From: an uncultured Granulosicoccaceae bacterium
GTDB taxonomy: Bacteria > Pseudomonadota > Gammaproteobacteria > Granulosicoccales > Granulosicoccaceae
DNA length: 58,618 nucleotides
Direction of reading: 5' to 3'
Assembly (NCBI GenBank): GCA_938003855.1
Contig: CALKXD010000138.1
Span: 1-58,618 of the forward strand
Shown one piece after another: positions 27,503 through 37,027 of the stretch (position 1 is the first letter of the stretch; every line of letters begins with the position of its first letter). The position numbers and the translations under genes were made by a program. The notes beneath the pieces are model-generated. The model ran no database searches, had not been told where the DNA came from, and worked only from the letters and a program-made list of their open reading frames with translations.

Positions 27503-29245
27503 TTGCTTGCATTTTTCCGCGCTGATTACCCGGGAGTGGCGTCAATTATTACAGCAATTCGATCAACCATTGCCGCACTGCTGATGGCGGCTGTCGCCGG
27601 TTGTGGCGGCAGTGGTGGCGACACAGCGTTTACAGCGCCAGGCATCGACAGTGGCAGCGTCAGCGGGTCAACCTCCGCCTCCGGTGCGCAACTGCAAATC
27701 GGCGAAGCGCTGGCGGGATCTGCCAATGCACCGCTGGACGACCATTTCGACGCGGTTCGCTTCCTGCACAGAGCGAGCTTTGGCCCTACCTCCGAGGAGA
27801 TCGAGCACTTACAGGCCGTCGGGTACACCAACTGGATCGCCGAACAGATGCAGTTACCCGCTACCTATTTACTGCCTGAGACTCGCGACCGGTCGGAACC
27901 ACGCTGGCGCGAACAAGTCAATAGTTGGCTGACTGTCAGCACCGTGGCCGAAGACCAGTTGCGTCAGCGGGTGGCATTCGCACTTTCACAGTTTTTTGTG
28001 GTTTCCGGCCAAGGTGATCTAGCCGAGAATCCAGCGGCACTGTCTAACTACTATGACATTCTGCTGGCCAACAGCTTTGGCAATTTCCGCCAGCTGCTGG
28101 AGCAGGTCACGCTGAGTCCGGTGATGGGCAGCTACCTCAGTATGAAAGGCAACCAGAAACCGGACCCCGAAAAAAACATCCGCCCCGATGAGAACTACGC
28201 CAGGGAGCTACTGCAGCTGTTTTCCATCGGTCTGGTGCAGCTCAACATCGACGGCACAGTCAAGACTGACGCCAGCGGCATCCCATTGCCAACCTACGAT
28301 CAAGCGATAGTCGAAGCATTTGCCCATGTATTTACCGGCTGGCATTTTAAAGATGTCGATAATTGGAACTACCCCGATGTTGAAGACTGGTTCAGTCCAA
28401 TGCAAGCCTACCCGGAACGCCACGACACAGGCGAAAAGACCCTGCTCAATGGGCGCGTGTTGCCTGCCGGACAGTCTCCTGAGCAGGATATGCAGGATGC
28501 GTTAAACAATATATTCAACCATCCGAACGTCGGTCCGTTTTTTTCCTCGCACCTGATACGTCAGCTGGTCACCAGCAATCCATCCCCCGCCTATGTGGCG
28601 CGTGTCGCCAACGTTTTCAACGCAGACAGCAGTGGCATCCGTGGCAACCTGAGTGCCGTGGTCACCGCAATACTCACCGATCAGGAAGCCTTGTCAGGCC
28701 ATGCCACTGATCCGGACAACTTCGGCAAGTTGCGCGAGCCACTGATACGGCTGATCGCGTTATGGCGCGCCTTCGGCGGCAACCCTGATCATCCGGATTT
28801 CAACTACGGCTGGATAGACGGGCGTTTGGCGCAAGCGCCGCTGCAAGCGCCATCGGTGTTTAATTTCTTCTCACCCGATTTTGCCCAGACCGGCACAATT
28901 CGAGACCGGGGAATGGTCTCCCCGGAGTTTCAAATTCACAATGAAAGTACGGTGATATCGATCACCAGTGCATTGCTGGCACATTCCATCTGGAACAATA
29001 CCGTTTCAGGAACCGACCCAAAGCATGCTCCGGTCGATATTTCTACATTGATGAACCTCGACGACAACACCGACCAGCAGCTCAGCTATCTGGCCAGGCT
29101 CACGCTCACTAAACCGATCAGCGCAGGACTTAAACGACAAGCGCTATACCTGCTCGACGAGCGACGCAATTCCAGCTCGCAGATTCGCGCCGAGGAACTG
29201 CTGTTTTTATTCATCAGCTCTCCTGAAGCTGCCATCCAACATTAG
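27503..29245 (+). CDS. DUF1800 family protein, predicted lipoprotein
   Basis: 580 residues from a TTG; a GTG at 27536 would remove 11 residues. The N-terminus has a hydrophobic stretch ending AAVAGC, a lipobox, then Gly/Ser-rich sequence. The DUF1800 core starts at ~85 (AVRFLHRASFGPT) and includes LRQRVAFALSQFFVVS, DILLANSFGNFRQLL, the PDENYARELLQLFSIGL block and FTGW. DUF1800 genes are commonly followed by DUF1501 genes, as here (16-base gap), and the pair is abundant in marine bacteria; the biochemical role is not established. Confidence 0.88.
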   Translation: MLAFFRADYPGVASIITAIRSTIAALLMAAVAGCGGSGGDTAFTAPGIDSGSVSGSTSASGAQLQIGEALAGSANAPLDDHFDAVRFLHRASFGPTSEEIEHLQAVGYTNWIAEQMQLPATYLLPETRDRSEPRWREQVNSWLTVSTVAEDQLRQRVAFALSQFFVVSGQGDLAENPAALSNYYDILLANSFGNFRQLLEQVTLSPVMGSYLSMKGNQKPDPEKNIRPDENYARELLQLFSIGLVQLNIDGTVKTDASGIPLPTYDQAIVEAFAHVFTGWHFKDVDNWNYPDVEDWFSPMQAYPERHDTGEKTLLNGRVLPAGQSPEQDMQDALNNIFNHPNVGPFFSSHLIRQLVTSNPSPAYVARVANVFNADSSGIRGNLSAVVTAILTDQEALSGHATDPDNFGKLREPLIRLIALWRAFGGNPDHPDFNYGWIDGRLAQAPLQAPSVFNFFSPDFAQTGTIRDRGMVSPEFQIHNESTVISITSALLAHSIWNNTVSGTDPKHAPVDISTLMNLDDNTDQQLSYLARLTLTKPISAGLKRQALYLLDERRNSSSQIRAEELLFLFISSPEAAIQH

Positions 29246-29261
29246 CAAGCGGGCACCTGAG

Positions 29262-30620
29262 ATGAACCCATTCAATCGCCGTAAGTTTATCAAGCTCGGC
29301 TGCAAAACGATTGTCGGTGCCGGTCTGATGTCGAGCGCCACCGCGCGACTGGCAACGGCACAAAGCACCGCTGCCGACAACTACCGGGCACTGGTCTGTA
29401 TCAATTTGAACGGGGGCAATGACGGCTTCAACCTACTGGTCCCTGACAGCGGCGCTGAGTACAACGAGTACGCCAGCGGACGCGGACATCTGGCCGTGCC
29501 GAAATCTGATTTACTCTCTCTAAACACGGCCAGCGCCAATACCACCAGTGCCGGTTTGAACCCGCACATGGCAGAACTGCTGCCACTGTACGAACGGGGT
29601 CAGGTCGCTTTCATGGCTAATGTCGGCACTCTGGTAGAGCCCACCACACCGGAAGATGTGCGAAATAAAAGCGTGCGCCTACCCGAACAACTGTTCTCGC
29701 ATAACGATCAATCGAGTCAATGGCATAAGCTCGATCACAATCGGCAATGGAACAGTGGCTGGGGTGGCAGAGTAAACGATCTGCTGGCGCCACAGCAGTC
29801 TAACCCAAGCCTGGCCTCGGTCAGTCTGGATGGCAACAATCACTGGATGAGTGGTAGCGACGCCTCGACGTTCACCATCAGCAGCACCGGCGTCAAAAGC
29901 TACAGCGGCATGGAAGACATGACCAATGACTGGCAAATGCCGCGTCGGCAAGCGTTTATACAACTATTGCATGAAAATTACAGCAACACATTTGAGCGGT
30001 CCTATGCAGAGCTGCAATCCAGAGCACTGGTTTTATCAACCAACGTGGGTGCCGCACTAACCAGATTCGGCGACCTGCAGACACCGCTGCCACCGGAAAA
30101 CGAGCTGGCCGAGCAATTGGCCATGGTGGCCAAACTGATCGCGGTTAAAGATGAGTTCCGCATGACGCGTCAGCTTTTCTACGTCAACCTGGGCGGCTTT
30201 GACACGCACGATAATCAACTGGCCAACCAACCGGCTCTGTTTACAAAATTATCGCAGGCACTGGCGTTTTTCAATCAGGCACTCGCCGAGATAAACCAGC
30301 TCGAGAATGTGACCAGTTTTACCAGCTCGGACTTCGGACGGTCTATCACCAGCAACGGCGATGGCACTGATCATGGCTGGGGCAATCACCACCTGGTGAT
30401 GGGTGGATCGGTGCTCGGCGGCGATATCTATGGCCAGATTCCTCGTATCGCAGTGGGGGGTCCCGACGACGCTCGCAACGGCCGGATTGTGCCAACAACA
30501 AGCGTCTCGCAATACGCTGCGACGCAATTGTCATGGCTTGGGCTGGATGATGATCAAATCGATGCCATGCTGCCAACGCTTGGCAACTTCAATCAGCGAA
30601 ATCTGGGCTTTCTCGCCTGA
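29262..30620 (+). CDS. DUF1501 family protein, predicted Tat-exported
   Basis: 452 residues. The N-terminus RRKFIKLG followed by a hydrophobic stretch and ATAQS is a twin-arginine signal, so the protein is exported folded. The core resembles the alkaline-phosphatase-like DUF1501 family: LVCINLNGGNDGFNLLVP near residue 46, LFYVNLGGFDTHDNQ near 307 and SDFGRSITSNGDGTDHGWGN near 355. Asp and His residues in these blocks are arranged as in sulphatase-like metal sites. It follows the DUF1800 gene closely and the two are probably one functional unit. Confidence 0.88.
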   Translation: MNPFNRRKFIKLGCKTIVGAGLMSSATARLATAQSTAADNYRALVCINLNGGNDGFNLLVPDSGAEYNEYASGRGHLAVPKSDLLSLNTASANTTSAGLNPHMAELLPLYERGQVAFMANVGTLVEPTTPEDVRNKSVRLPEQLFSHNDQSSQWHKLDHNRQWNSGWGGRVNDLLAPQQSNPSLASVSLDGNNHWMSGSDASTFTISSTGVKSYSGMEDMTNDWQMPRRQAFIQLLHENYSNTFERSYAELQSRALVLSTNVGAALTRFGDLQTPLPPENELAEQLAMVAKLIAVKDEFRMTRQLFYVNLGGFDTHDNQLANQPALFTKLSQALAFFNQALAEINQLENVTSFTSSDFGRSITSNGDGTDHGWGNHHLVMGGSVLGGDIYGQIPRIAVGGPDDARNGRIVPTTSVSQYAATQLSWLGLDDDQIDAMLPTLGNFNQRNLGFLA

Positions 30621-30685
30621 GGCGCCCGCCTTGGGTTCGTTCGTCCGATAGATTTACCGATATAACAACAAACCTGGATTAACCA

Positions 30686-31522
30686 ATGTCTAACAAACTG
30701 ATCAAAAGCATTTTTATTATCGCACTTGGCGTATGTTCCATCGCCGCAAACACACTCGCTTCTGATCGAGTTGCCATGAGCAAGCAAATCTACAGCGCTT
30801 CAGGTCTAGAAGCACAGCTCGACAATATCCCAGCCACTATCGATCAGGGGTTTCAGCTGGCCAGCCCACCGTCCGATGTATTAACGCCGGAACGCCATCA
30901 GCAAGTCCTGAATGCCATTGCCATCTCGTTTTCACCGCACCGCTACACCAATCATTTGCTTATTTCGCTGCAGAATTCCCTGACTGCCAGCGATCAGGAG
31001 GCGGTTCTGAACTGGCTCCAATCGCCACTCGGACTACGCATTACTCAGAGTGAAGTCGCCTCTTCACAACCAGACGCTATGATCAAAATGCTGGACTCGA
31101 TGGACAACAGCCCGTTCATTGCCGATACCGAGCGTAAACGTCTCATCGCAACACTGGATCATGCCATCATGGCGACCGAAACAGCCAAAGACATCGCTAC
31201 CAGTACGCAGGCGGCGATTGCCTTTTCCGCCTATGCACCAAATTCTGTACCGGGTGCACACCAGTACGCAGATTTTCGAAATGCTATTCACTCGATGGGC
31301 AGTGTCGGCGAGACGGAACTGCGCAATAGTACCCGGGCTATGCTTCAGTATACTTACCGGGACCTGACCGATGCCGAGCTCAGCGACTACATAAGCTTTG
31401 CAATGTCACCCGCTGGAACCCGCTATACCGCTGCCATTCAACGCGGATTCAGTCAGGCGTTTCATGAAAGCAGCCAGTCTCTGGGCTCCGACATTCAGAA
31501 AATAATTACCGCCGGCTTGTAG
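30686..31522 (+). CDS. Periplasmic helical protein, DUF2059-like
   Basis: 278 residues. A signal peptide (IKSIFIIALGVCSIAANTLAS) is followed by a mainly helical domain. The pattern LTDAELSDYISFAMSPAGTRY near the C-terminus is close to the DUF2059 ending (helix, Ser/Pro/x-Gly, aromatic), and an earlier copy of the same pattern occurs in the first half (LTASDQEAVLNWLQSPLGLRIT), so the protein may contain two such units. No Cys pair or catalytic motif is evident. It follows the DUF1501 gene in the same direction by 65 bases. Confidence 0.65.
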   Translation: MSNKLIKSIFIIALGVCSIAANTLASDRVAMSKQIYSASGLEAQLDNIPATIDQGFQLASPPSDVLTPERHQQVLNAIAISFSPHRYTNHLLISLQNSLTASDQEAVLNWLQSPLGLRITQSEVASSQPDAMIKMLDSMDNSPFIADTERKRLIATLDHAIMATETAKDIATSTQAAIAFSAYAPNSVPGAHQYADFRNAIHSMGSVGETELRNSTRAMLQYTYRDLTDAELSDYISFAMSPAGTRYTAAIQRGFSQAFHESSQSLGSDIQKIITAGL

Positions 31523-31564
31523 CGCATTGCAATCAAATGCCGTAGTGAAGCTGCGGTCGCTGAA

Positions 31565-31636
31565 AGCGACGCTAACGTCGCTCTCGGATAGCTAAGCTGT
31601 GAGATGTTACCGCGTACCGGACCTATCGTCCGGTAC
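31565..31636. terminator. Two hairpins in a convergent gap
   Basis: AGCGACG (31565-31571) pairs with CGTCGCT (31576-31582), and GTACCGGAC (31614-31622) pairs with GTCCGGTAC (31628-31636), the latter touching the stop of the leftward ABC gene. Neither has a T tract. Confidence 0.35.
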
Positions 31637-33468
31637 TACCGGGGGAGGTCCGCGTCGACCTGCTCGCTCTGCTGCATGTTCCACAAACGATGATAAAGCC
31701 CCTTATCATGCAGCAACTGCTGATGACTACCCGCCTCTACTGTAACACCGTCTTCAAGCACCACTATGCGATCCGCATCGACAATGGTAGACAGTCGATG
31801 AGCGATAACAAGGGTCGTTGCAGATTGCGATACTGAATTAAGTGAATGCAGTATGGCCTGCTCCGATTGACTATCAAGGCTTGAGGTCGCCTCGTCAAAA
31901 ATTATGATCTTCGGCGCTTTGAGTATGACTCTGGAAATCGCCAGGCGCTGTTTTTCACCACCGGATAATTTCAAACCACGCTCACCCACCACCGTATCTA
32001 GCCCCTCTGGCAGTCGTGATAAAAGCGTCGTCAGGTCAGCCTTTTGAGCCGCCTCTAGAATTTCCGCATCAGAGGCACCGGGCTTGGCGTAGGCAATGTT
32101 ATAGCGAATCGTATCGTTAAACAAAACAGTATCCTGGGGCACGATACCAATACTACGACGAAGGCTCTCCTGGGTGCAGGCCGCGATCGATTGACCGTCA
32201 ATTTCAATGCAGCCGGCAGTGACATCATAAAACCGGTACAACAGGCGCACCAGCGTCGATTTACCCGACCCGGATGGCCCCACAACAGCAAGCTTTTGCC
32301 CCGGCTCTATAATAAACGAGACATTGTCGAGTATTGCCCGGTTTGCATTGTAGTGAAAATCAACCGATTTAAAGGAGACTCTGCCGACCGATACCTGCAA
32401 AGCCTGAGCATTGTCCTCGTCAAGAATTTCTGGAGTCTTTGCCAGCAACTTGATCACCAAGTCCATATCAGCAAGAGAATATTGCAGCTGCCTATACACT
32501 GACCCAAGGATACTCAGTGGTATAAAAAGCTGTAACATCAAAGCATTAATCAGCACCAGATCACCAATAGTGATTTGCCCGGCGGCCACGTCGGTAGCGG
32601 CTAGAATCATAATGACGGTAACTCCCAGAGTGACTATTGCACCCTGGCCGAAGTTCAATACCGACAGGCTTATCTGGGTCTTGCGTCCGGCTTGTTCCCA
32701 CTGTTCAAGCTGCTCGTCATATCTGCCCAGCTCCATCGCTTCGTTGTCGAAGTATTTAACGGTTTCATAGTTCAGTAAGCTGTCGATTGCCCGGCCGTTC
32801 GCTGCACTATCAAATCGATTCATCTCGTGGCGGAAACTCATGCGCCATCCGCTGATCATCAGGGTGAAGACCACGTAGACGGCCACGGTCGCCAGAATCA
32901 CCAACATCAGGCTTCCATCGTAGTTAAACAGCAAAATTCCACCGACCAGTAAAAACTCGGCAAATGTCGGCAAAATACTAAACACCAGCAGATTCAACAC
33001 AGACGCAAGACTGCGTGTACCTCTTTCAAGGTCACGCGAGATGCCGCCCGTGTTGCGCTCCAGATGAAATCGCAGTGAGAGTTGATGCAGGTGGGAAAGC
33101 ACATCGACAGACATCTGATGCATTGCCGCATAGCGCACACGCGAAAACAGGATGTCGCGCAATTCACTGAACAGTCCACTGCATAATCTAAGAGCACCGT
33201 AGGCAATAAGCATTGTCATTGGCACAACCACCAGTAGATTGGCATTAAGAGTTTCGCCGACGGCGGGCTGGCCATCCAGGGTGTCAATAATACTTTTAAG
33301 CACAATAGGAATGCAGACCGTGGCGAGCTTGCTCAATAGCAGGCAACCCAGCGCTAATCCGACTCGACGGCTGTACTTCCAGACATACGGCGACAGTTTG
33401 CGCAAATTGGCAAAGTCGTCACGATCCCCATGCGGCCCTTCCTGACGCCCGTATCTAGGCACTGGCAA
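31636..33468 (-). CDS. ATM1/HMT1-type ABC transporter (fused membrane and ATPase domains)
   Basis: 610 residues from a TTG; a GTG at 33462 is an alternative start. Six membrane helices lie in ~35-320, with the ATM1-specific loop LRFHLERNTGGISRDLERG near 130 that binds glutathione-type ligands in characterised members and NYETVKYFDNE near 230. The ATPase has Walker A GPSGSGKST, signature LSGGEKQR, Walker B IIIFDEATSSLD and the His switch IAHRLST. Family members export glutathione conjugates or metal-glutathione complexes as homodimers from the cytoplasm. No metal or Fe-S gene is adjacent. Confidence 0.9.
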   Translation of the reverse strand: MPVPRYGRQEGPHGDRDDFANLRKLSPYVWKYSRRVGLALGCLLLSKLATVCIPIVLKSIIDTLDGQPAVGETLNANLLVVVPMTMLIAYGALRLCSGLFSELRDILFSRVRYAAMHQMSVDVLSHLHQLSLRFHLERNTGGISRDLERGTRSLASVLNLLVFSILPTFAEFLLVGGILLFNYDGSLMLVILATVAVYVVFTLMISGWRMSFRHEMNRFDSAANGRAIDSLLNYETVKYFDNEAMELGRYDEQLEQWEQAGRKTQISLSVLNFGQGAIVTLGVTVIMILAATDVAAGQITIGDLVLINALMLQLFIPLSILGSVYRQLQYSLADMDLVIKLLAKTPEILDEDNAQALQVSVGRVSFKSVDFHYNANRAILDNVSFIIEPGQKLAVVGPSGSGKSTLVRLLYRFYDVTAGCIEIDGQSIAACTQESLRRSIGIVPQDTVLFNDTIRYNIAYAKPGASDAEILEAAQKADLTTLLSRLPEGLDTVVGERGLKLSGGEKQRLAISRVILKAPKIIIFDEATSSLDSQSEQAILHSLNSVSQSATTLVIAHRLSTIVDADRIVVLEDGVTVEAGSHQQLLHDKGLYHRLWNMQQSEQVDADLPR

Positions 33469-33664
33469 CGCTATTTAGTAGCTTCATAATTCTCTATTGG
33501 TAGAATTCAACGCAGAGCATATACCAGAGCGCCAGGTTATTGGATGCTTTTAACACGCCTGCGCTGCTTGCCGCGACGCTGACTTCGACATGCACGACTC
33601 TTTAAAAAACCATCACTGCCCTGTCATACTGAGTACCCCCGGACATCAGCCAGAGCATCAATCC

Positions 33665-34591
33665 ATGTCGATAGCTTTCTACTCAAGCGACGATAACCCT
33701 GTCGCCGCGCTGCGCGCCTTGCAAAAGGCCCTGCCCGATCACGAAGTCCTTGACTGGCAGCAGGTGACCAAACCGGCCGATGTGGAATATGCAGTTCTAT
33801 GGGGGGTACCGGACAACTTTTTCAACCGGCTCACCGCGATTAGAGCCATTTTTTCCTGGGGTGCCGGCGTCGATCATCTGCTCAACAACTCCAACCTTCC
33901 CGATGTGCCGGTGTATCGGCTGATAGACGCTGGTATGGCTGACAAGATCGCAGACTATGTGCTTTACGGTGTTATGGGCAGGCATCGCAATTTCAACGCC
34001 TATGCCCGCCAACAGACCAAAGCGCTGTGGCAACCATTAGCCGAATCCAGCAATGCGGACTACCGGGTTGGCATTATGGGGATGGGAGTGATTGGCTCGC
34101 GAATCGCCACACGCCTCACCACGTCGGGTTACTCAGTCGCAGGCTGGAAGCGTACCCCGACTGAGTCGCCCTCAATACAGATATATCACGGACACCGCCA
34201 GCTGGAAGCGTTTCTGGAACAACTTGATACTCTGGTTTGTGTACTGCCAATGACCGAACAAACCCGTCACCTGGTTGATCACCGGGTTTTTGATTCACTG
34301 CCAGTGGCGGCACAATTTATTAATGTGGGTCGGGGCGATCACGTTGTCGAATCGGATCTGCTCGCCGCTCTTGACAGCGGCCATCTGTCCCATGCGCTGC
34401 TCGATGTCTGCGCTGCCGAACCGCTGCCCGCAGAGCACCAACTGTGGCACCACCCCCGGGTGACAATCACACCCCATATCGCGGGTCCGACTCAAGAGCA
34501 ACTATCTGCACAGCAAGTAGCCGAAGGGGTGCAACGACTGAGTATCGGTGGCGTACCCGAGGGTCTGGTCGACCGCAGCCGCGGATACTGA
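33665..34591 (+). CDS. ghrA: Glyoxylate/hydroxypyruvate reductase, GhrA-like
   Basis: 308 residues from ATG 33665 (an open frame to 33590 adds 25 residues not typical of the family). It reduces glyoxylate or hydroxypyruvate with NADPH. The nucleotide loop is GMGVIGSRIA near residue 141 and the next basic residues (WKRTPTESP) favour NADPH. Catalytic residues: Arg in NVGRGDHVVESDLL, Glu in CAAEPLP and His in TPHIAGPT. The N-terminal FSWGAGVDHLL and the short length fit the GhrA branch of D-2-hydroxyacid dehydrogenases (E. coli GhrA is 312 residues). Confidence 0.88.
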   Translation: MSIAFYSSDDNPVAALRALQKALPDHEVLDWQQVTKPADVEYAVLWGVPDNFFNRLTAIRAIFSWGAGVDHLLNNSNLPDVPVYRLIDAGMADKIADYVLYGVMGRHRNFNAYARQQTKALWQPLAESSNADYRVGIMGMGVIGSRIATRLTTSGYSVAGWKRTPTESPSIQIYHGHRQLEAFLEQLDTLVCVLPMTEQTRHLVDHRVFDSLPVAAQFINVGRGDHVVESDLLAALDSGHLSHALLDVCAAEPLPAEHQLWHHPRVTITPHIAGPTQEQLSAQQVAEGVQRLSIGGVPEGLVDRSRGY

Positions 34592-34710
34592 TAACCCCCG
34601 GTGTTCGCTATCCAGAGCCAGTTGAGCACTGTATTTGCGGCGACAGCGCAAAGCAGGCCACTTCGCAGTGGAGGGATTGGAATGTTGCGTGGCGCATCTT
34701 TAAGACAGGC

Positions 34711-34744
34711 AAAAAAAAACGCGCCCTGTTACCAGGGCGCGTTT
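34711..34744 (-). terminator. Rho-independent terminator of the aquaporin gene
   Basis: AAACGCGCCCTG (34717-34728) pairs with CAGGGCGCGTTT (34733-34744) around TTAC. On the minus strand it is followed by a run of T (complement of 34711-34719), so it ends the leftward aquaporin transcript; on the plus strand it may also slow transcripts from ghrA. Confidence 0.85.
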
Positions 34745-34770
34745 ACTGCGATACAACTTACTACTGACTG

Positions 34771-35649
34771 CTAGTAGCGGTCATCACGGTAGTCTTGTGA
34801 ACCGCGATAATCATCACGGTAGTCACCACGGTCACCGCGGTAGTCACCACGATCGCTGACGTAATCATTGCGATAGTCTGGCTCGCGAATTTCTACGCGC
34901 TCAGTAACTTCAGCTTCAGCAGGAGCCGCACCAGAAACGATCAGGCGATAAATTATCGCACCCAGCACAGCACCGACGATCGGCGCAATCCAGAAGACCG
35001 GAAGCTGTGTCACCAGTGTTTCATCACCGCCACCGAACATATTCGCAACCAGTGCAGGACCAGTACTTCGAGCGGGATTAACAGAAGTGTTAGAAACTGG
35101 AATGGAGATCAGGTGTATCAGAGTCAGACCAAGGCCAATGGCAATCGGAGCAAAGCCTTTTGGAGCACGCTCGTCAGTGGCACCCATGATAATGATCAAA
35201 AAGAAAGCAGTCATGACAACTTCCATCACGATCACAGCCTGCATGTTGAAGCCGCCAGGCGAAGAAGCGTCGTAGCCATTCGAGGCAAGCGTGGCAATTG
35301 CGGCTTCATTACCGGGTGCACCTTTCAACAACCATTGGAGAGCAAATGCCGCCGCTATCGCGCCGAGCACCTGGAAAATAATGTACGGAATCAGATGGGC
35401 AAAACCGAATCGTCCACCGACCCACAAACCAATCGATACGGCGGGGTTGAAATGACCGCCTGAAACGTGACCTACGGCATAGGCCATGGTCATAACGGTC
35501 AGACCAAACGCCAGTGATACGCCGACAAGGCCAATATTTATACCGATGTCGTTTGAAAAAGTGGCTGCAAATACAGCGCTGCCGCAGCCCCCTAACACCA
35601 GCCAGAATGTACCGAAGAATTCTGCCAGATACTTATTGTGAAAGTGCAT
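34771..35649 (-). CDS. aqpZ: Aquaporin Z-like channel with a charged repetitive C-terminal tail
   Basis: 292 residues; a typical AqpZ is about 230. ATG is preceded by AAGGA nine bases upstream. Six membrane helices and the two half-helices are intact: first NPA in [13 protein letters not shown] and second in [14 protein letters not shown]. The pore-lining Arg follows the second NPA and His is in the helix-5 region ([11 protein letters not shown]), matching the narrow water-selective filter rather than glycerol channels. After helix 6 (IYRLIVSG) comes an Ala/Glu linker and then a 37-residue end in which 30 residues are Asp, Tyr, Arg or Gly, in units such as DYRGDRG and DYRDDYRG. This extension is not part of the family and is likely disordered and cytoplasmic. 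A strong terminator follows. Confidence 0.93.
   Translation of the reverse strand: MHFHNKYLAEFFGTFWLVLGGCGSAVFAATFSNDIGINIGLVGVSLAFGLTVMTMAYAVGHVSGGHFNPAVSIGLWVGGRFGFAHLIPYIIFQVLGAIAAAFALQWLLKGAPGNEAAIATLASNGYDASSPGGFNMQAVIVMEVVMTAFFLIIIMGATDERAPKGFAPIAIGLGLTLIHLISIPVSNTSVNPARSTGPALVANMFGGGDETLVTQLPVFWIAPIVGAVLGAIIYRLIVSGAAPAEAEVTERVEIREPDYRNDYVSDRGDYRGDRGDYRDDYRGSQDYRDDRY
34774..34884 (-). repeat. Short tandem repeats encoding the aquaporin tail
   Basis: The coding DNA of the tail repeats CGGTAGTCA/CACCACGG-type units on the plus strand. The units are irregular (about 12-24 bases), keep the frame and could change number by slippage. Confidence 0.6.
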
Positions 35650-36130
35650 AAGTGATGTCCTTTAATCGTTGTTTGTTATGAGTCAACCAAGTGTTCGTAA
35701 GATATGTCAAAGGAGCGACAATTTTCTGCTCTGAAGGTTATCCGAGTAGTCCAGAGCCAAGCGTCCTTTCTGCCGAGTTTTTCCGCAGGCTAGATACTAC
35801 CGGTCAGCACACTAAACACCAGTACGGTTCAGTAAACCTTTGTAACACAACAGTTCCGCTGGCGAACCCATGAGCCAAAACAGCCCGGCACCGGTGGCGA
35901 CGTTATAACAGAACACACCACAAGATGCATGCTCCAGCAGCGAGAATCCCGATACAAATCCCGGAAAGTGTTCCTTTGCGCTCATTTCGCTATACTCGTC
36001 ACTGGCTTGCAACCGGCCATCCGGAGTATCCTGCCAGCGCGGGGCTCGAAACGGATCGCATCACCCTGCGTAATGCAACGGCCACCGCCGCAATTCGTCA
36101 TCACAACCCATAGAGCCTACCGGAGGCTGC
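35650..36130. other. Divergent intergenic region, aquaporin / TIM-barrel gene
   Basis: About 480 bases with promoters for both divergent genes expected. Short open frames on both strands lack family resemblance and ribosome-binding sites. No palindrome or riboswitch was recognised. Confidence 0.45.
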
Positions 36131-37027
36131 GTGCCAAGACTCGACATTTACCAATCACTCTGGGCCATGGACGCCGGCAGAGGCAGTCATCCGCAGGCGA
36201 CTGATGAGCAGGTCTTTGAGATGGTGCGGGATGCCGGTTTTGCCGGAATGGCGATCAACCTTGCAGCCGCTGACACCGAAACGGCCTACAAAACGTTGCC
36301 ACTGTTTCGTCAGTACGAGCTCGGTTGTGTCATCAATGCCTTTCCGACCAGCATGGAAGATATGCTGCCGGTTCTGCAGATGGCCAGCGAGTTCAACGCA
36401 GTGGTGGTCAACGTAATCGCACAGGTCATTCCTTCAAGCGTTGATGAAGCCTCTTTAATGATTCAGGACTGGATGGAAGAAGCTGAAAAAGAAAACGTTA
36501 ACATCGAGTTCGAAACACATCGCAACTCTGTCACCAACGATCTCAACTACACCACCCAAATTCTCGAGGCGGTACCGGAGATGCGACTCAGCGTCGACCT
36601 CTCACACTACGTCGTCGATCGTGAATTTTCTATTCCCATCCGCGCTGACGAGCAAGCCCTGGTGGACAAAATACTGCGACGCGCCGATGCCTTTCAGGGC
36701 CGCGTCGCCTCTGCACAGCAAATTCAGCTACAGCTGGAGTTTCCACAACACCAGAAATGGGTCGTACAATTTCTGGACTGGTGGGAAGCCGGTTTCCGGT
36801 ATTGGCGCAAACGTGCGTCACCTGAGGATCACCTTATTTTTCAAACCGAGCTTGCGCCACCGGACTACGCAATGACAGGTCCCGACGGCATGGAAATGTC
36901 GAATCGCTGGGAAGAATCACTGACAATGAAAGGCTGGGTTGAAGATATTTGGGCAAGACTGGAAAAAGAAGAAATAGAGCAGACAGTTACTCCCAATGAC
37001 CGACACACCAGCGAGACCGCCAGTTGA
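36131..37027 (+). CDS. Sugar phosphate isomerase/epimerase-like TIM-barrel protein
   Basis: 298 residues from a GTG with CGGAGG eight bases upstream. The AP-endonuclease-2/xylose-isomerase-like barrel is indicated by DAGFAGMAINLA near 34, VNIEFETHRNSVTND near 130 and LSVDLSHYVVDRE near 155; the Glu in EFE, the Asp in VDLSH and the His that follows are the usual divalent-metal ligands. The last third is rich in Trp and Glu and may cap the barrel. The gene overlaps the start of truC by 32 bases, so the two are translated from one message, though a pathway link is not obvious. Substrate unknown. Confidence 0.75.
   Translation: MPRLDIYQSLWAMDAGRGSHPQATDEQVFEMVRDAGFAGMAINLAAADTETAYKTLPLFRQYELGCVINAFPTSMEDMLPVLQMASEFNAVVVNVIAQVIPSSVDEASLMIQDWMEEAEKENVNIEFETHRNSVTNDLNYTTQILEAVPEMRLSVDLSHYVVDREFSIPIRADEQALVDKILRRADAFQGRVASAQQIQLQLEFPQHQKWVVQFLDWWEAGFRYWRKRASPEDHLIFQTELAPPDYAMTGPDGMEMSNRWEESLTMKGWVEDIWARLEKEEIEQTVTPNDRHTSETAS

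Noticed and set aside
35691-36204. Short frames on both strands before the TIM-barrel gene
   Set aside because: Overlapping in several frames, no ribosome-binding sites, no family resemblance.
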